Source: Ignavibacterium sp. (lineage in GTDB: Bacteria > Bacteroidota > Ignavibacteria > Ignavibacteriales > Ignavibacteriaceae). From it: a DNA stretch of 44,680 nucleotides. Both the position numbers and the translations under genes were made by a program. Shown here one piece after another: positions 8,469 through 17,051 of the stretch; the first letter of the stretch is position 1, and every line of letters starts with the position of its first letter. The stretch covers positions 2,585,654 through 2,630,333 of the forward strand of contig CP070637.1 of assembly GCA_020354005.1 (NCBI GenBank). The letters run 5' to 3'. The notes beneath the pieces are model-generated. The model saw only the letters and a list, made by a program, of their open reading frames with translations, was not told the DNA's origin and made no database searches.

Positions 8469-9080
8469 ATGAGCAAAGGGAAAAAAGAAAAAGAGATAAA
8501 AGAAATTGAGATAAATGATGAAGAAGCAACTGAAGAAGTTACAAATGAGGGTGTACAGGAAGAAGTAAAAGAAACTGTAAAAGAAGAGGACAAAGTAAAA
8601 GATTTGCAATTAGAGGTTTCCGAGCTGAAAGATAAGCTGCTTAGAAAAGCTGCAGAATTTGAAAATTATAAAAGAAGAACAGAAAATGATCAGCTAAGCT
8701 TATTAACATATGCTGCAGAATCATTTATACAAAAACTATTGCCAGTTATTGATGACTTTGAAAGATCACTGGAACACATTAATGATGCACAGGATATCGA
8801 CGCAATTAAAAATGGATTAAAACTCATCTACGATAAATTTATGAAAGCCCTGGATGAGCAAGGTGTTAAGAAAATAGATGCAGTTGGAAAATTATTCGAT
8901 GTAGATTTTCATGAAGCGTTGATGCAAAGACCGGATGACTCTGTGGAACCTCACACTGTTCTGGAAGAAATAGAAAAAGGATACACTTATAAGGATAAAG
9001 TTCTACGCCATTCCAAAGTAATTGTTAGTGAGGATAATGGTGGAGCATCCGGGAATGAAGAAAAAGAAGAAGAGAATTAA
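8469..9080 (+). CDS. grpE: Nucleotide exchange factor GrpE
   Basis: A 203-residue co-chaperone that releases ADP from DnaK. The first 50 residues are highly charged and low in complexity (K/E rich), then a long coiled coil (KVKDLQLEVSELKDKLLRKAAEFENYKRR) of the GrpE dimer, and the beta-wing domain with GVKKIDAVGKLFDVDFHEALMQ and YTYKDKVLRHSKVIVS. A strong AGAGGAGAAAC ribosome site lies 11-20 bases before the ATG. It sits 17 bases after hrcA and 18 before dnaJ, an evident operon. The acidic, disordered N- and C-terminal tails are longer than strictly needed but usual for the family. Confidence 0.95.
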   Translation: MSKGKKEKEIKEIEINDEEATEEVTNEGVQEEVKETVKEEDKVKDLQLEVSELKDKLLRKAAEFENYKRRTENDQLSLLTYAAESFIQKLLPVIDDFERSLEHINDAQDIDAIKNGLKLIYDKFMKALDEQGVKKIDAVGKLFDVDFHEALMQRPDDSVEPHTVLEEIEKGYTYKDKVLRHSKVIVSEDNGGASGNEEKEEEN

Positions 9081-9098
9081 TTATTATAAAAAGACTTT

Positions 9099-10247
9099 AT
9101 GGCTAAAAGAGATTATTACTCAGTATTAAATGTAGATAGAAACGCTTCTAAAGAAGAACTGAAAAAGGCTTACCGCAAACTTGCTATGGAATATCATCCC
9201 GATAGGAATCCGGGTAACAAAGAAGCGGAAGAAAAATTTAAAGAAGCCGCAGAAGCATATGAAGTGCTTAACAATGATGATAAAAGAGCCAGGTACGATA
9301 GGTTCGGACACGATGGATTACGAAGCGGCGGATACGGAACTTCAGGCTTTTCGGATATTAACGATATCTTTTCACACTTTTCAGATATTTTTGGTGGAGG
9401 ATCGTCAATATTTGATGACTTCTTTAGCAGTGGCAGCCAGCGAGGCAGAAGAAGAGGTACTGGTACTGCAGGTGCTGATCTGCGTGTTAATTTAAAGTTA
9501 ACATTAGAAGAGATTGCTGACGGAACCACTAAGAAAATTAAAATAAAAAAACATGTTAAATGTGATAAGTGCGGCGGAACCGGTGCTGATGAAGGAACTG
9601 CAATTAAAACCTGCACTGTGTGTAATGGACTTGGTGAAGTTAAATCTATTTCACGTTCGGTATTTGGTCAGTTTGTTAATATTACTACATGTCAAAACTG
9701 TGGTGGTGAAGGTAAAGTTGTTGACACACCCTGCAGGAAATGTTTGGGAGATGGTAGATATCAGGATGAAGTGATGATGAATGTCGATGTACCTGCTGGT
9801 GTTCACGAAGGCAGCTATATGACTTTGCGTGGTGAAGGTAACTTTGGGAAACGTGGTGGTGAGGCAGGTGCTATAATAGTAGTATTTGAAGAATTGTCAC
9901 ACAAGCACTTTGTTCGGGAAGAAGATGATATAATTTACAATTTGTTTATAACCTACCCGCAAGCTGCACTTGGAGCTGAAGTGGAAGTACCTACGCTTAA
10001 CGGTAAGGCAGTTTTAAAAATTGATTCGGGAACTCAATCCGGAAAATTTTTAAAGATGAGGGGAAAAGGAATCAAACACTTAAATTCTTCAGGAATAGGA
10101 AATCAGATTGTGAAAATAAATGTAGCAGTTCCGAATAAAATAAGTTCCAAAGAAAAAGAACTGCTAAAACAACTTTCAGAAATGCCGAATATTAAGGATT
10201 CATCAAAAACCGAAGAAAAAAACTTTTTTAAACGCTTTGGTCGTTAG
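9099..10247 (+). CDS. dnaJ: Chaperone protein DnaJ (Hsp40)
   Basis: A 382-residue class A J-protein that delivers unfolded clients to DnaK and stimulates its ATPase. J domain at 1-70 with the HPD triad in [11 protein letters not shown]; a Gly/Phe-rich linker ([19 protein letters not shown]); four complete zinc-binding repeats [24 protein letters not shown] and CRKCLGDG; then the substrate-binding C-terminal beta domains. All parts are intact. It closes the hrcA-grpE-dnaJ operon; dnaK, often between grpE and dnaJ or next to them, is not in this window, so it must lie elsewhere. Confidence 0.96.
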   Translation: MAKRDYYSVLNVDRNASKEELKKAYRKLAMEYHPDRNPGNKEAEEKFKEAAEAYEVLNNDDKRARYDRFGHDGLRSGGYGTSGFSDINDIFSHFSDIFGGGSSIFDDFFSSGSQRGRRRGTGTAGADLRVNLKLTLEEIADGTTKKIKIKKHVKCDKCGGTGADEGTAIKTCTVCNGLGEVKSISRSVFGQFVNITTCQNCGGEGKVVDTPCRKCLGDGRYQDEVMMNVDVPAGVHEGSYMTLRGEGNFGKRGGEAGAIIVVFEELSHKHFVREEDDIIYNLFITYPQAALGAEVEVPTLNGKAVLKIDSGTQSGKFLKMRGKGIKHLNSSGIGNQIVKINVAVPNKISSKEKELLKQLSEMPNIKDSSKTEEKNFFKRFGR

Positions 10248-10344
10248 TTATTGCATTCAGTTCGCTGACCAATCTATTTGCTACCTCCCTTAACTATTCT
10301 TATATTTTTACTCAACCTAATTAAATCAACCGGCGCTAATTTGA

Positions 10345-10857
10345 ATGTTAGAAAAGCTTTCAAAAAAAATTGGTTTTACCCAGACAGAGATAAAAGTTAT
10401 ACTTTTTATTGTTGTAAGTTTTTTAATTGGAATTGGAATCAAAACTATTAAGGAAAACTCCACCGTAGAATCCAAGCCTTTTGATTATTCGAAAGAAGAC
10501 AGTCTATTTAATTATTATAAAAAGAACGCAGAACAAAATCTGGAGAAAGAAAAAGGGAAAAGGAATACAGAAAAATTTGATTCTAAGGCAGAAGTTTTAG
10601 ATTTTGAATCCGACAGATTTGCTGAAAAGGAGAAACCAGCGCTTCCAGCTGAAAAAAGTATTGACATAAATACTGCTGATGTGGCAACGTTAGTAAGTTT
10701 GCCCGGTATAGGGGAAATAACAGCTCAAAAAATGATAGATTTACGTGCTGAAAGAGGGAAATTCGAAAGCCTTGATGAATTAATGGATGTTAAGGGAATA
10801 GGAAAATCAAAGTTTAATAAAATTAAAAAGTTTTTATATATTAAAACAACATTCTGA
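10345..10857 (+). CDS. ComEA-like membrane-anchored helix-hairpin-helix protein
   Basis: A 170-residue protein with a membrane helix at about 17-35 (VILFIVVSFLIGIGI), a charged linker, and a tandem helix-hairpin-helix domain at about 106-168: INTADVATLVSLPGIGEITA, then FESLDELMDVKGIGKSKFNK. This is the arrangement of ComEA, which binds incoming DNA on the outer face of the inner membrane during natural transformation. Similar HhH proteins also exist outside competence. The two downstream genes code for a single-pass membrane protein and a PilM-like protein, which fits a type IV pilus or DNA-uptake setting. It is 24 bases upstream of the next gene. No comEC, comF or pilin is in the window. Confidence 0.75.
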   Translation: MLEKLSKKIGFTQTEIKVILFIVVSFLIGIGIKTIKENSTVESKPFDYSKEDSLFNYYKKNAEQNLEKEKGKRNTEKFDSKAEVLDFESDRFAEKEKPALPAEKSIDINTADVATLVSLPGIGEITAQKMIDLRAERGKFESLDELMDVKGIGKSKFNKIKKFLYIKTTF

Positions 10858-10881
10858 ATATTTTTTTAGTCCGGAGGAAAA

Positions 10882-11439
10882 ATGGACACAAAATCTGATC
10901 CCTGGTATGTTCATGCTGCTCTATATGTTGTTATCGCAATACTTACAATAATTCTAATAAAGGTTGCTATTATAGACCCAAGAGAATATGTAGCAGCTGA
11001 GAAATACTATAAGTCAGAATCACGACTTCGAATGGACAATATTAAAGAAGCTGAAATTCTCTGGGAAAGAAAAAATAAAAGCTTTACCGATAATCTTGAC
11101 AGTCTTATCTTCTTTGTTAAAAACGATCCGTTTGTTGATAGTGTTACTACTACCTTTGATTCATTAATAATGAAAATTCCCAATCCGTTTACTCCATTAA
11201 ATCACGGTGAGTTTACAGCCGATAGCCTTAAACTATCCCCTAAAACTTTTTCAATGTATATACTACAGATTGATACTTCAATGATAATCGATACTGTAGT
11301 TAATAGGAGAGGTAAGATTACCAGGGTAGATTCCACAATAACTTTAGGCACACGATATTATCTTGAAGATCCTGATGGATACGGTACCATAGGCAGTTTG
11401 GATAATGATGCACTCAAAAATACAGCTTCGTGGGAATAA
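10882..11439 (+). CDS. Single-pass membrane protein of unknown function, between comEA-like and pilM-like genes
   Basis: A 185-residue protein I do not recognise from sequence. A short N-terminal tail is followed by a membrane helix at about 11-30 (AALYVVIAILTIILIKVAII), a charged helical stretch (about 35-75), then a probably periplasmic domain ending in GTRYYLEDPDGYGTIGSLDN. The translation start is well supported by a GGAGG at 10873-10877. It lies 24 bases after the comEA-like gene and its stop is 10 bases before the PilM-like start, so the three are likely co-transcribed. By position and topology it could play the part of PilN/PilO (membrane partners of PilM), but I see no PilN signature, so this is inference only. 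A pseudopilin-like role is another possibility, though no prepilin cleavage site is present. Confidence 0.6.
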   Translation: MDTKSDPWYVHAALYVVIAILTIILIKVAIIDPREYVAAEKYYKSESRLRMDNIKEAEILWERKNKSFTDNLDSLIFFVKNDPFVDSVTTTFDSLIMKIPNPFTPLNHGEFTADSLKLSPKTFSMYILQIDTSMIIDTVVNRRGKITRVDSTITLGTRYYLEDPDGYGTIGSLDNDALKNTASWE

Positions 11440-11449
11440 TCTCTCATAC

Positions 11450-12376
11450 ATGTCTGGATCAAATATCCATGCCGGACTAAATTTATCGACTAAGAAATTA
11501 CAGGTTGTAGAAATATTTGGTTCTCGTGAACAGGTCCGTTTAGACAATCTTAACGAAGCGGCGTTCCCACAGCCGTTAAACTTTAAATCTGACCAGGAAA
11601 ATATAATTCTCTCACAGCTTCAGGTTGCATATGATGAAATGCGTAAGAACCAACCTGTAAAAAGTGATACGCTTTCATTTTCTCTTCCACTCGATCTCTT
11701 TTATATCTCTCAATTACCTTACGATAATACGCTATTGCAACGTGACCTAATTGAGGAATTCAGGTGGGAGTATTCCATTATGTTCCCATTTGTAAAAAAT
11801 GACGATTTAATACTTCAGTATCTTGAAGTTGAGAAGAACATGATTTACACTAAAAACACAGCCATAGTATATGGAATTGAACGCAAGTACTTAAAGCTCC
11901 TTGAAAGATTCTGCGAGAAGAATTATTTGAAGTTAGGTTTTATTGATAATGTCCATCTTTCCTCCGAAAGTGCACTTGCGCTTAGTAACTCGTTTGTAAA
12001 TGTTGGTCTTCGTTTAAGCGTTTATGTTTCGGAAAAATTGATGTCGATTATTTTTTCCTTGGATGGCCGCCCTATTTCACAGAAGGTTTACGCTATTAGT
12101 AATTATGATGATATCTCCAAAAATATTTTAGATGAGATTTCATTATCCAAATCTAAAAATATAATTAAAGGGCTTATCCAGGCTTGTTATATTACGGGTG
12201 AAAGGATTCCGAACTCAGCAGTTCAATCAATTAATGAAGCAACTGGATTAAATTTTATTGTGTTCAACCCGTTTGATAAATTAATTGCAACTCCTGATCT
12301 AAAAGCAAATCCATTTTACTATCAGAGGTATAACTCATTCTCTTCAGCTACCGGAATAGCTTACAGAATTGGATAG
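11450..12376 (+). CDS. PilM-like actin-fold protein (divergent)
   Basis: A 308-residue protein that reads like a divergent PilM/FtsA-type actin fold. The N-terminus IHAGLNLSTKKLQVVEIFG resembles the PilM opening (IGIDIGSSSIKVVEL); the middle has a second phosphate-type strand pair (GLRLSVYVSEKLMSIIFSLDG); the C-terminus (YITGERIPNSAVQSINEATG, NPFDKL, SSATGIAYRIG) parallels the PilM tail with its NPF..I motif and A-x-GLALR ending. The aspartate and glycines that bind ATP in the first loop are partly replaced (NLST), so nucleotide binding is uncertain. I chose ATG 11450, just after the upstream stop, over 11405 because the fold begins there. PilM is a cytoplasmic scaffold of type IV pilus and related machines. 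Confidence 0.6.
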   Translation: MSGSNIHAGLNLSTKKLQVVEIFGSREQVRLDNLNEAAFPQPLNFKSDQENIILSQLQVAYDEMRKNQPVKSDTLSFSLPLDLFYISQLPYDNTLLQRDLIEEFRWEYSIMFPFVKNDDLILQYLEVEKNMIYTKNTAIVYGIERKYLKLLERFCEKNYLKLGFIDNVHLSSESALALSNSFVNVGLRLSVYVSEKLMSIIFSLDGRPISQKVYAISNYDDISKNILDEISLSKSKNIIKGLIQACYITGERIPNSAVQSINEATGLNFIVFNPFDKLIATPDLKANPFYYQRYNSFSSATGIAYRIG

Positions 12377-12409
12377 CTTACCCCACCGATTATTTTTATT
12401 ATTACTTAT

Positions 12410-12964
12410 ATGAGACTACGAATTATTTCAGGAGAGTTTAAAGGCCGCTGGATTAACGTGCCTAAATCGAATTTAATAAGACCAACCACCGACCGGGTTC
12501 GGGAAACTCTGTTTAATTTATTAACCAACGAACTTAATTTCGAAAATATTAAAGTTTTGGATCTTTATGCTGGATCAGGTGCACTGGGACTAGAATTTTT
12601 AAGCAGGGGTGCTTTGGAAGTACACTTCGTGGAAAAAAATTTGAGGATTTATAATAATCTTCTAAGGAATATTAAAAGTTTAGATGTTGAGAATTACTGT
12701 TCTGTTTATAAGATAAGTGCAGAAAAGTTTTCTCAAACTCAAAGAAAAAATACATACGATTTGATACTTGCAGATCCGCCTTTCTTCAAGAATGACATTT
12801 ATCAGGTTGCTCAAAATATTATTGCTAATAAATACCTACAAAAAGATGCATTCATGGTCATCGAGAGATCTGTTCAAACAAAGGAAAAAGATATTAGAAA
12901 TTTTAATACCACTCCATTCAAGATTATAGGCGATACTTGTTTATACAAAATAAATTATCACTGA
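12410..12964 (+). CDS. rsmD: 16S rRNA (guanine(966)-N(2))-methyltransferase RsmD
   Basis: A 184-residue methyltransferase that modifies G966 of 16S rRNA. Signatures: LRIISGEFKGRWI at the N-terminus, RPTTDRVRETLFN, the SAM motif VLDLYAGSGALGLEFLSRGA, and the catalytic D122-P-P-F motif (ILADPPFF). The length is normal. In many bacteria rsmD is followed directly by coaD; here coaD lies about 6 kb further on and three exported-protein genes intervene. The 3' end overlaps the start of the first of them by 28 bases. Confidence 0.93.
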   Translation: MRLRIISGEFKGRWINVPKSNLIRPTTDRVRETLFNLLTNELNFENIKVLDLYAGSGALGLEFLSRGALEVHFVEKNLRIYNNLLRNIKSLDVENYCSVYKISAEKFSQTQRKNTYDLILADPPFFKNDIYQVAQNIIANKYLQKDAFMVIERSVQTKEKDIRNFNTTPFKIIGDTCLYKINYH

Positions 12965-15048
12965 TTATCACAGTTATATCTTTTGTAACCATATTGAGTT
13001 CCAGCGTTTTCCCTCAAGAAGAATTTGTACGAAGATTGAACTGGATACCTGTTAGTGATGGTTCCGGATCGCTAACAAATATATATGCAGGCGGAATCAA
13101 TAACATTGAACATCAGTTCATTGATATTGACGGAGACAATGATCTTGATATTCCCTTCCTTGATAGTGATGGAACTTTTGGCTGGTATGAAAACATTGGT
13201 GATTCTTCAAAAGCTAAATTCAAATATTCACTTGCAGAGATTCCAGGATTATTCTTTACAGACTGGTTTTATTTTGTTGATATAGATGATGATAATGATC
13301 TTGATTACTTCACAGGTAATGGTGATCAAATATCGCTTATAAAAAATATTGGAACTGTAACTTCTCCTTCATTTCAAATAGAGCTGGATACAATTTACTC
13401 AAGTGAAGGTGATCCAATATTTAGCGAGTTTGGAAGTAATCCTCTGTTTGCTGATATAGATAACGATGGCGACTTTGATTTCTTTTCAGGAAACTCTGGT
13501 GGCACCGTAATCTTCTATGAGAATATTGGTACTACAGATAATTTCTCGCTAAAATTTATTACAGATGTTTGGCAGGGTATTGAAATTATAGGAGTATTGA
13601 AAATTTACAAAAGACATGGTTCCAGTTCACTAGAATTTGTTGATATTGATGATGATAATGATCTCGATCTCTTTTGGGGAGATTTTTTTAGTAACAGCTT
13701 ATATGTTATCGAAAATATAGGCAACAAGTTTGTCGCCGAAATGGATACCAGTAATATTATACCGATCTATCCTCCTGCCCCAAACACTATCATTACCAGC
13801 GGATTTAATATGCCAAGGTTTGTAGATATAGATGGTGATGATGATTATGATCTTTTTGTTTCCGTATTATTTAATACTACTGTAAACCAGTCTTTAATAT
13901 ATTATAAAAATGAGGGGACTTGTCAAATTGCAAACCATCAATTCGTAACTAACAATTATCTAAAGCCACTTGATGTAATTTCAAATAGTTATCTTTCATT
14001 TGCTGATCTTGATAATGATGGAGATACAGATTTTCTGCTTGGTTCGCTGGATAATCCTCTTGGGACTTTAAATTATTTGGAAAACACTGGCAGCTCAACA
14101 AATCCGTTGTTTGAGTATTTAGATTCGGCATATTTTAATATTACAGGGGATCTAAGTGTTATTCCTTCGCTCGGAGATCTTGACGGGGATGATGATATAG
14201 ATTTGTTAGTTGGATTATTTGACGGTAAAATAGATTACTACCGAAATGATGGAAATGTAAACAGCCCCGATTTTATATTTCAAGGAAAGTTATCTGACAG
14301 CAGTGGTACAATAATAGATATCGGAACACTTGCCGCACCATTTCTTTTGGATGTTGATAATGATGATGATCTTGATCTAAGCGTTGGGGAATTTAGTGGT
14401 AAGTTCAATTATTTTGAGAACACTGGTAGCCGATTTTTCTTTGAGTTTACTGAAACAAGTTCGTTCTTTAGTGATCTCGACGTTGGCGATAACAGCTCAC
14501 CTTTTCTTTATGATTATAATAACGATAGTGTGTTTGATCTATTTTCTGGAAATCGTGCAGGCAACTTTTATTTCTTCAAAAACAACGGTATAAATCAAAA
14601 TCCTGTTTGGCATCAAATAACGGATCAGTTTATCCCGGAAAATTTTGGTGGTATTACTGCGCCATCATTTATTGATATTGATAATGATAGTGATATGGAT
14701 TTATACATTGGAAATGTAAAAGGTGGACTATATCTTTACGAAAACACAACAATAGTAAATTCTGTTAGTAAAACTAGTGAGCTGCCTTCTACATTCAATA
14801 TAACAGCTCATCCAAATCCATTTAATTCTTCAACAAATATTGATTTCAGTATTCCCGCATCAGGTATTGTTACACTTAAGGTATACAATGTAATTGGAGA
14901 AGAAGTTGCAGAAGTGGTTAATGAATTTATGACTGCCGGGAGTTACACTTTTAAATTCACTGCATCTAGTCTTCCTTCCGGTATTTACTTTGCTAGATTA
15001 ACATCTAACGAGAATCATCAGATAATCAAAATGAACTTATTAAAATAA
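12937..15048 (+). CDS. Secreted FG-GAP/VCBS-type repeat protein with T9SS sorting domain
   Basis: A 703-residue exported protein. A signal peptide (about 1-26) ends near SSSVFPQ. The body has ten units of a DxDxDxDxD loop (for example FVDIDDDNDLDLFWGD and FIDIDNDSDMDLYIGN), the calcium-binding loop style of FG-GAP/VCBS propeller blades. The last 95 or so residues are a T9SS type A sorting domain: HPNPFNSSTNIDFSIP, LKVYNVIGEEV and PSGIYFARL. The start is TTG at 12937 inside the end of rsmD; there is no ATG that would keep the signal peptide, and an AGGCGA precedes the TTG by a few bases. Such proteins are carried across the outer membrane and released or attached to the surface. The ligand or substrate is unknown. 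Ninth loop (DYNNDSVFD) is degenerate. Confidence 0.85.
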   Translation: MFIQNKLSLIITVISFVTILSSSVFPQEEFVRRLNWIPVSDGSGSLTNIYAGGINNIEHQFIDIDGDNDLDIPFLDSDGTFGWYENIGDSSKAKFKYSLAEIPGLFFTDWFYFVDIDDDNDLDYFTGNGDQISLIKNIGTVTSPSFQIELDTIYSSEGDPIFSEFGSNPLFADIDNDGDFDFFSGNSGGTVIFYENIGTTDNFSLKFITDVWQGIEIIGVLKIYKRHGSSSLEFVDIDDDNDLDLFWGDFFSNSLYVIENIGNKFVAEMDTSNIIPIYPPAPNTIITSGFNMPRFVDIDGDDDYDLFVSVLFNTTVNQSLIYYKNEGTCQIANHQFVTNNYLKPLDVISNSYLSFADLDNDGDTDFLLGSLDNPLGTLNYLENTGSSTNPLFEYLDSAYFNITGDLSVIPSLGDLDGDDDIDLLVGLFDGKIDYYRNDGNVNSPDFIFQGKLSDSSGTIIDIGTLAAPFLLDVDNDDDLDLSVGEFSGKFNYFENTGSRFFFEFTETSSFFSDLDVGDNSSPFLYDYNNDSVFDLFSGNRAGNFYFFKNNGINQNPVWHQITDQFIPENFGGITAPSFIDIDNDSDMDLYIGNVKGGLYLYENTTIVNSVSKTSELPSTFNITAHPNPFNSSTNIDFSIPASGIVTLKVYNVIGEEVAEVVNEFMTAGSYTFKFTASSLPSGIYFARLTSNENHQIIKMNLLK

Positions 15049-15076
15049 ATATTTCAGGATCAACTAAGAGGAATTG

Positions 15077-17038
15077 ATGATTAAGAAAACATTTTTAGCT
15101 TTATGGATCTGTGCACCAGTACTGTTTTCCCAAACTAACGTCGATTTAGTTAGTAACCTTAATCCGTATCCATCTATTGGATATAACGATATTTGGGGAT
15201 ATGTTGATGGACAGGGAATTGAATATGCCTTACTTGGCACAAGGCATGGAACATCCATCATCAGACTGGATACCCCGTCAAATCCGCAAGAAGTTGCATT
15301 CATACCGGGACCACCTTCTATATGGCGGGATATAAAGGTTCACAATAATTATGCTTACATTATTACAGAGCAAACCGGGACAGGACAGGGCTTGCAAATA
15401 ATAGAGCTTTCGTCGCTCCCAAACTCCGCAATGCTTGTTGAAACTATTGATACTTGGTTTGTAAGAGCACATAATATCTTTATTGACAATGGATACGCAT
15501 ATGTAATTGGAACTGAGGGAGGTGGAGGAATGCATATACTTGACCTTTCCAATCCCATAAGTCCGGTACGAACAGCATATTACTCTGCTAGTGGTTACAT
15601 ACACGATGTATATGTTTGGGATGATACTTTGGTTGCTTGTGCAGGATCTTCCGGCCAATTTCATCTTGTAGATGTAAGTGATAAATCTAATCCGCAGTTT
15701 ATAAGTGCCAGTCCTTCTATACCAGGTATATATGCACACGCAGGTTGGATGACTGAAAATAAAAGATACTTTTATGGCACTGAAGAATTTAATCAAGTCG
15801 ATATTACAGTCTGGGATTTACAAGATAGATTTTCATGGGAATTGGTTATTCCCACCTGGGAAACAAATTCGGATGCAACTGTACATAATTTATTGATACA
15901 CGGTAACTATGCACATATATCTTATTATTATGACGGTTATGTTATTTTGGATATTTCCAATCCTGAAGCACCATATTTAATTGGGCAATACGATACAACT
16001 CCAATTAACCGAGGAACATTGGACGGAGCATGGGGAGTTTATCCTTATCTACCATCAGGTCTTACTATAATATCAGATACCGAAACCGGTTTATATGTTT
16101 TTCAGTTTACGCCCGGGGATGTACCACCAACAATTCTTCATACAGAAATTGATGATGTCCTCAATAATGATCCGATTACAATCAGTGCAAATATAGTAGA
16201 CAACGACCAGATTGTAGATCCCAATATGCACTATCGAACTACTTTTGAAGGCAGCACCAGTGAATGGTTTTTGGTTAATGATCCTGATGGACCAACAAAT
16301 AATATTTATGAATTTGAAATTCCCGGACAAGATTTTGTAAAAACAGTAGAATATTATCTTGCTGCTGTTGATAATAACAATAATGTTACTACATTACCTT
16401 CAGGAGGTTCAGGTATAAATCCGCCCGGAGCAATACCACCTCCTGAATTATTCTCATTTAAAGTAATTAATCCAGGAATTCCAATTATCACATCGTTTTT
16501 TCCTTTGGGAGATACAACAATAAATAAAAATGATGAAATTGATTTTGAGGTTGTTGCTATAGACACAAGCGGATTGGAACTAAATTACCAGTGGTACAAT
16601 GATGATTTCCCGGTTGGTACTAATACTACATATCATTACAGGCATTCTTCCTTTGATCCACCACCGCATACAGATGTGATAAAAGTTGTTATTTCAAATG
16701 GTTATTTCACAACGGAAAATATATGGAATGTTTTTGTTCAAATACCTACCTCGGTAGAAGATGAAAATAACATCCTTAGTTATAATTTAAATCAGAATTA
16801 CCCAAATCCCTTTAATCCGACCACTCAAATTAATTTTAGTATTCCGAAAACAGAATTTGTGAATCTGTCGGTATACAATTCATTAGGCGAAAAGGTATCT
16901 GAATTAGTGAATGAAACTAAACCTCCCGGTAAATATTCAGTTCGGTTTGATGCATCAAATCTATCGTCCGGAATTTACATAGCTAAAATTACTGCGGGTA
17001 ATTTCAATCAATTAATAAAAATGGCACTCTCAAAATAA
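15077..17038 (+). CDS. Choice-of-anchor-B family secreted protein with T9SS sorting domain
   Basis: A 653-residue exported protein. After a signal peptide (1-19) residues about 20-340 match the choice-of-anchor-B (LVIVD-type repeat) pattern: GYVDGQGIEYALLGTRHG, IPGPPSIWRDIKVHNNYAYI, AHNIFIDNGYAYVIG, SGYIHDVYVWDDT, AHAGWMTENKRYFYGTEEF, TVHNLLIHGNYAHISYYYDG, GAWGVYPYLPSG. Residues about 350-465 form a domain also present in the next gene (VEYYLAAVDNNNNVTTLP, GGSGINPPGAIPP). An Ig-like segment (467-560) follows, then a T9SS sorting domain (NYPNPFNPTTQINFSIP, SSGIYIAKI). ATG 15077, preceded by AAGAGGAA, is preferred over the TTG one codon earlier. It begins 28 bases after its neighbour. Function is unknown; the family name reflects that the same module occurs with different surface anchors. 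Confidence 0.85.
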   Translation: MIKKTFLALWICAPVLFSQTNVDLVSNLNPYPSIGYNDIWGYVDGQGIEYALLGTRHGTSIIRLDTPSNPQEVAFIPGPPSIWRDIKVHNNYAYIITEQTGTGQGLQIIELSSLPNSAMLVETIDTWFVRAHNIFIDNGYAYVIGTEGGGGMHILDLSNPISPVRTAYYSASGYIHDVYVWDDTLVACAGSSGQFHLVDVSDKSNPQFISASPSIPGIYAHAGWMTENKRYFYGTEEFNQVDITVWDLQDRFSWELVIPTWETNSDATVHNLLIHGNYAHISYYYDGYVILDISNPEAPYLIGQYDTTPINRGTLDGAWGVYPYLPSGLTIISDTETGLYVFQFTPGDVPPTILHTEIDDVLNNDPITISANIVDNDQIVDPNMHYRTTFEGSTSEWFLVNDPDGPTNNIYEFEIPGQDFVKTVEYYLAAVDNNNNVTTLPSGGSGINPPGAIPPPELFSFKVINPGIPIITSFFPLGDTTINKNDEIDFEVVAIDTSGLELNYQWYNDDFPVGTNTTYHYRHSSFDPPPHTDVIKVVISNGYFTTENIWNVFVQIPTSVEDENNILSYNLNQNYPNPFNPTTQINFSIPKTEFVNLSVYNSLGEKVSELVNETKPPGKYSVRFDASNLSSGIYIAKITAGNFNQLIKMALSK

Positions 17039-17051
17039 GAAGCGAAAGTTG

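Noticed and set aside
13110-14710. Regular short repeats in the DNA as a possible CRISPR or tandem-repeat array
   Set aside because: They are the codons of ten DxDxDxDxD protein loops with irregular spacing, not DNA-level repeats.
15278-15796. 172-codon antisense frame opposite the choice-of-anchor-B gene, and similar frames at 7788-8207 and 9194-9616 (minus)
   Set aside because: They lie wholly inside well-supported genes on the other strand, have no recognisable domain and no ribosome site.
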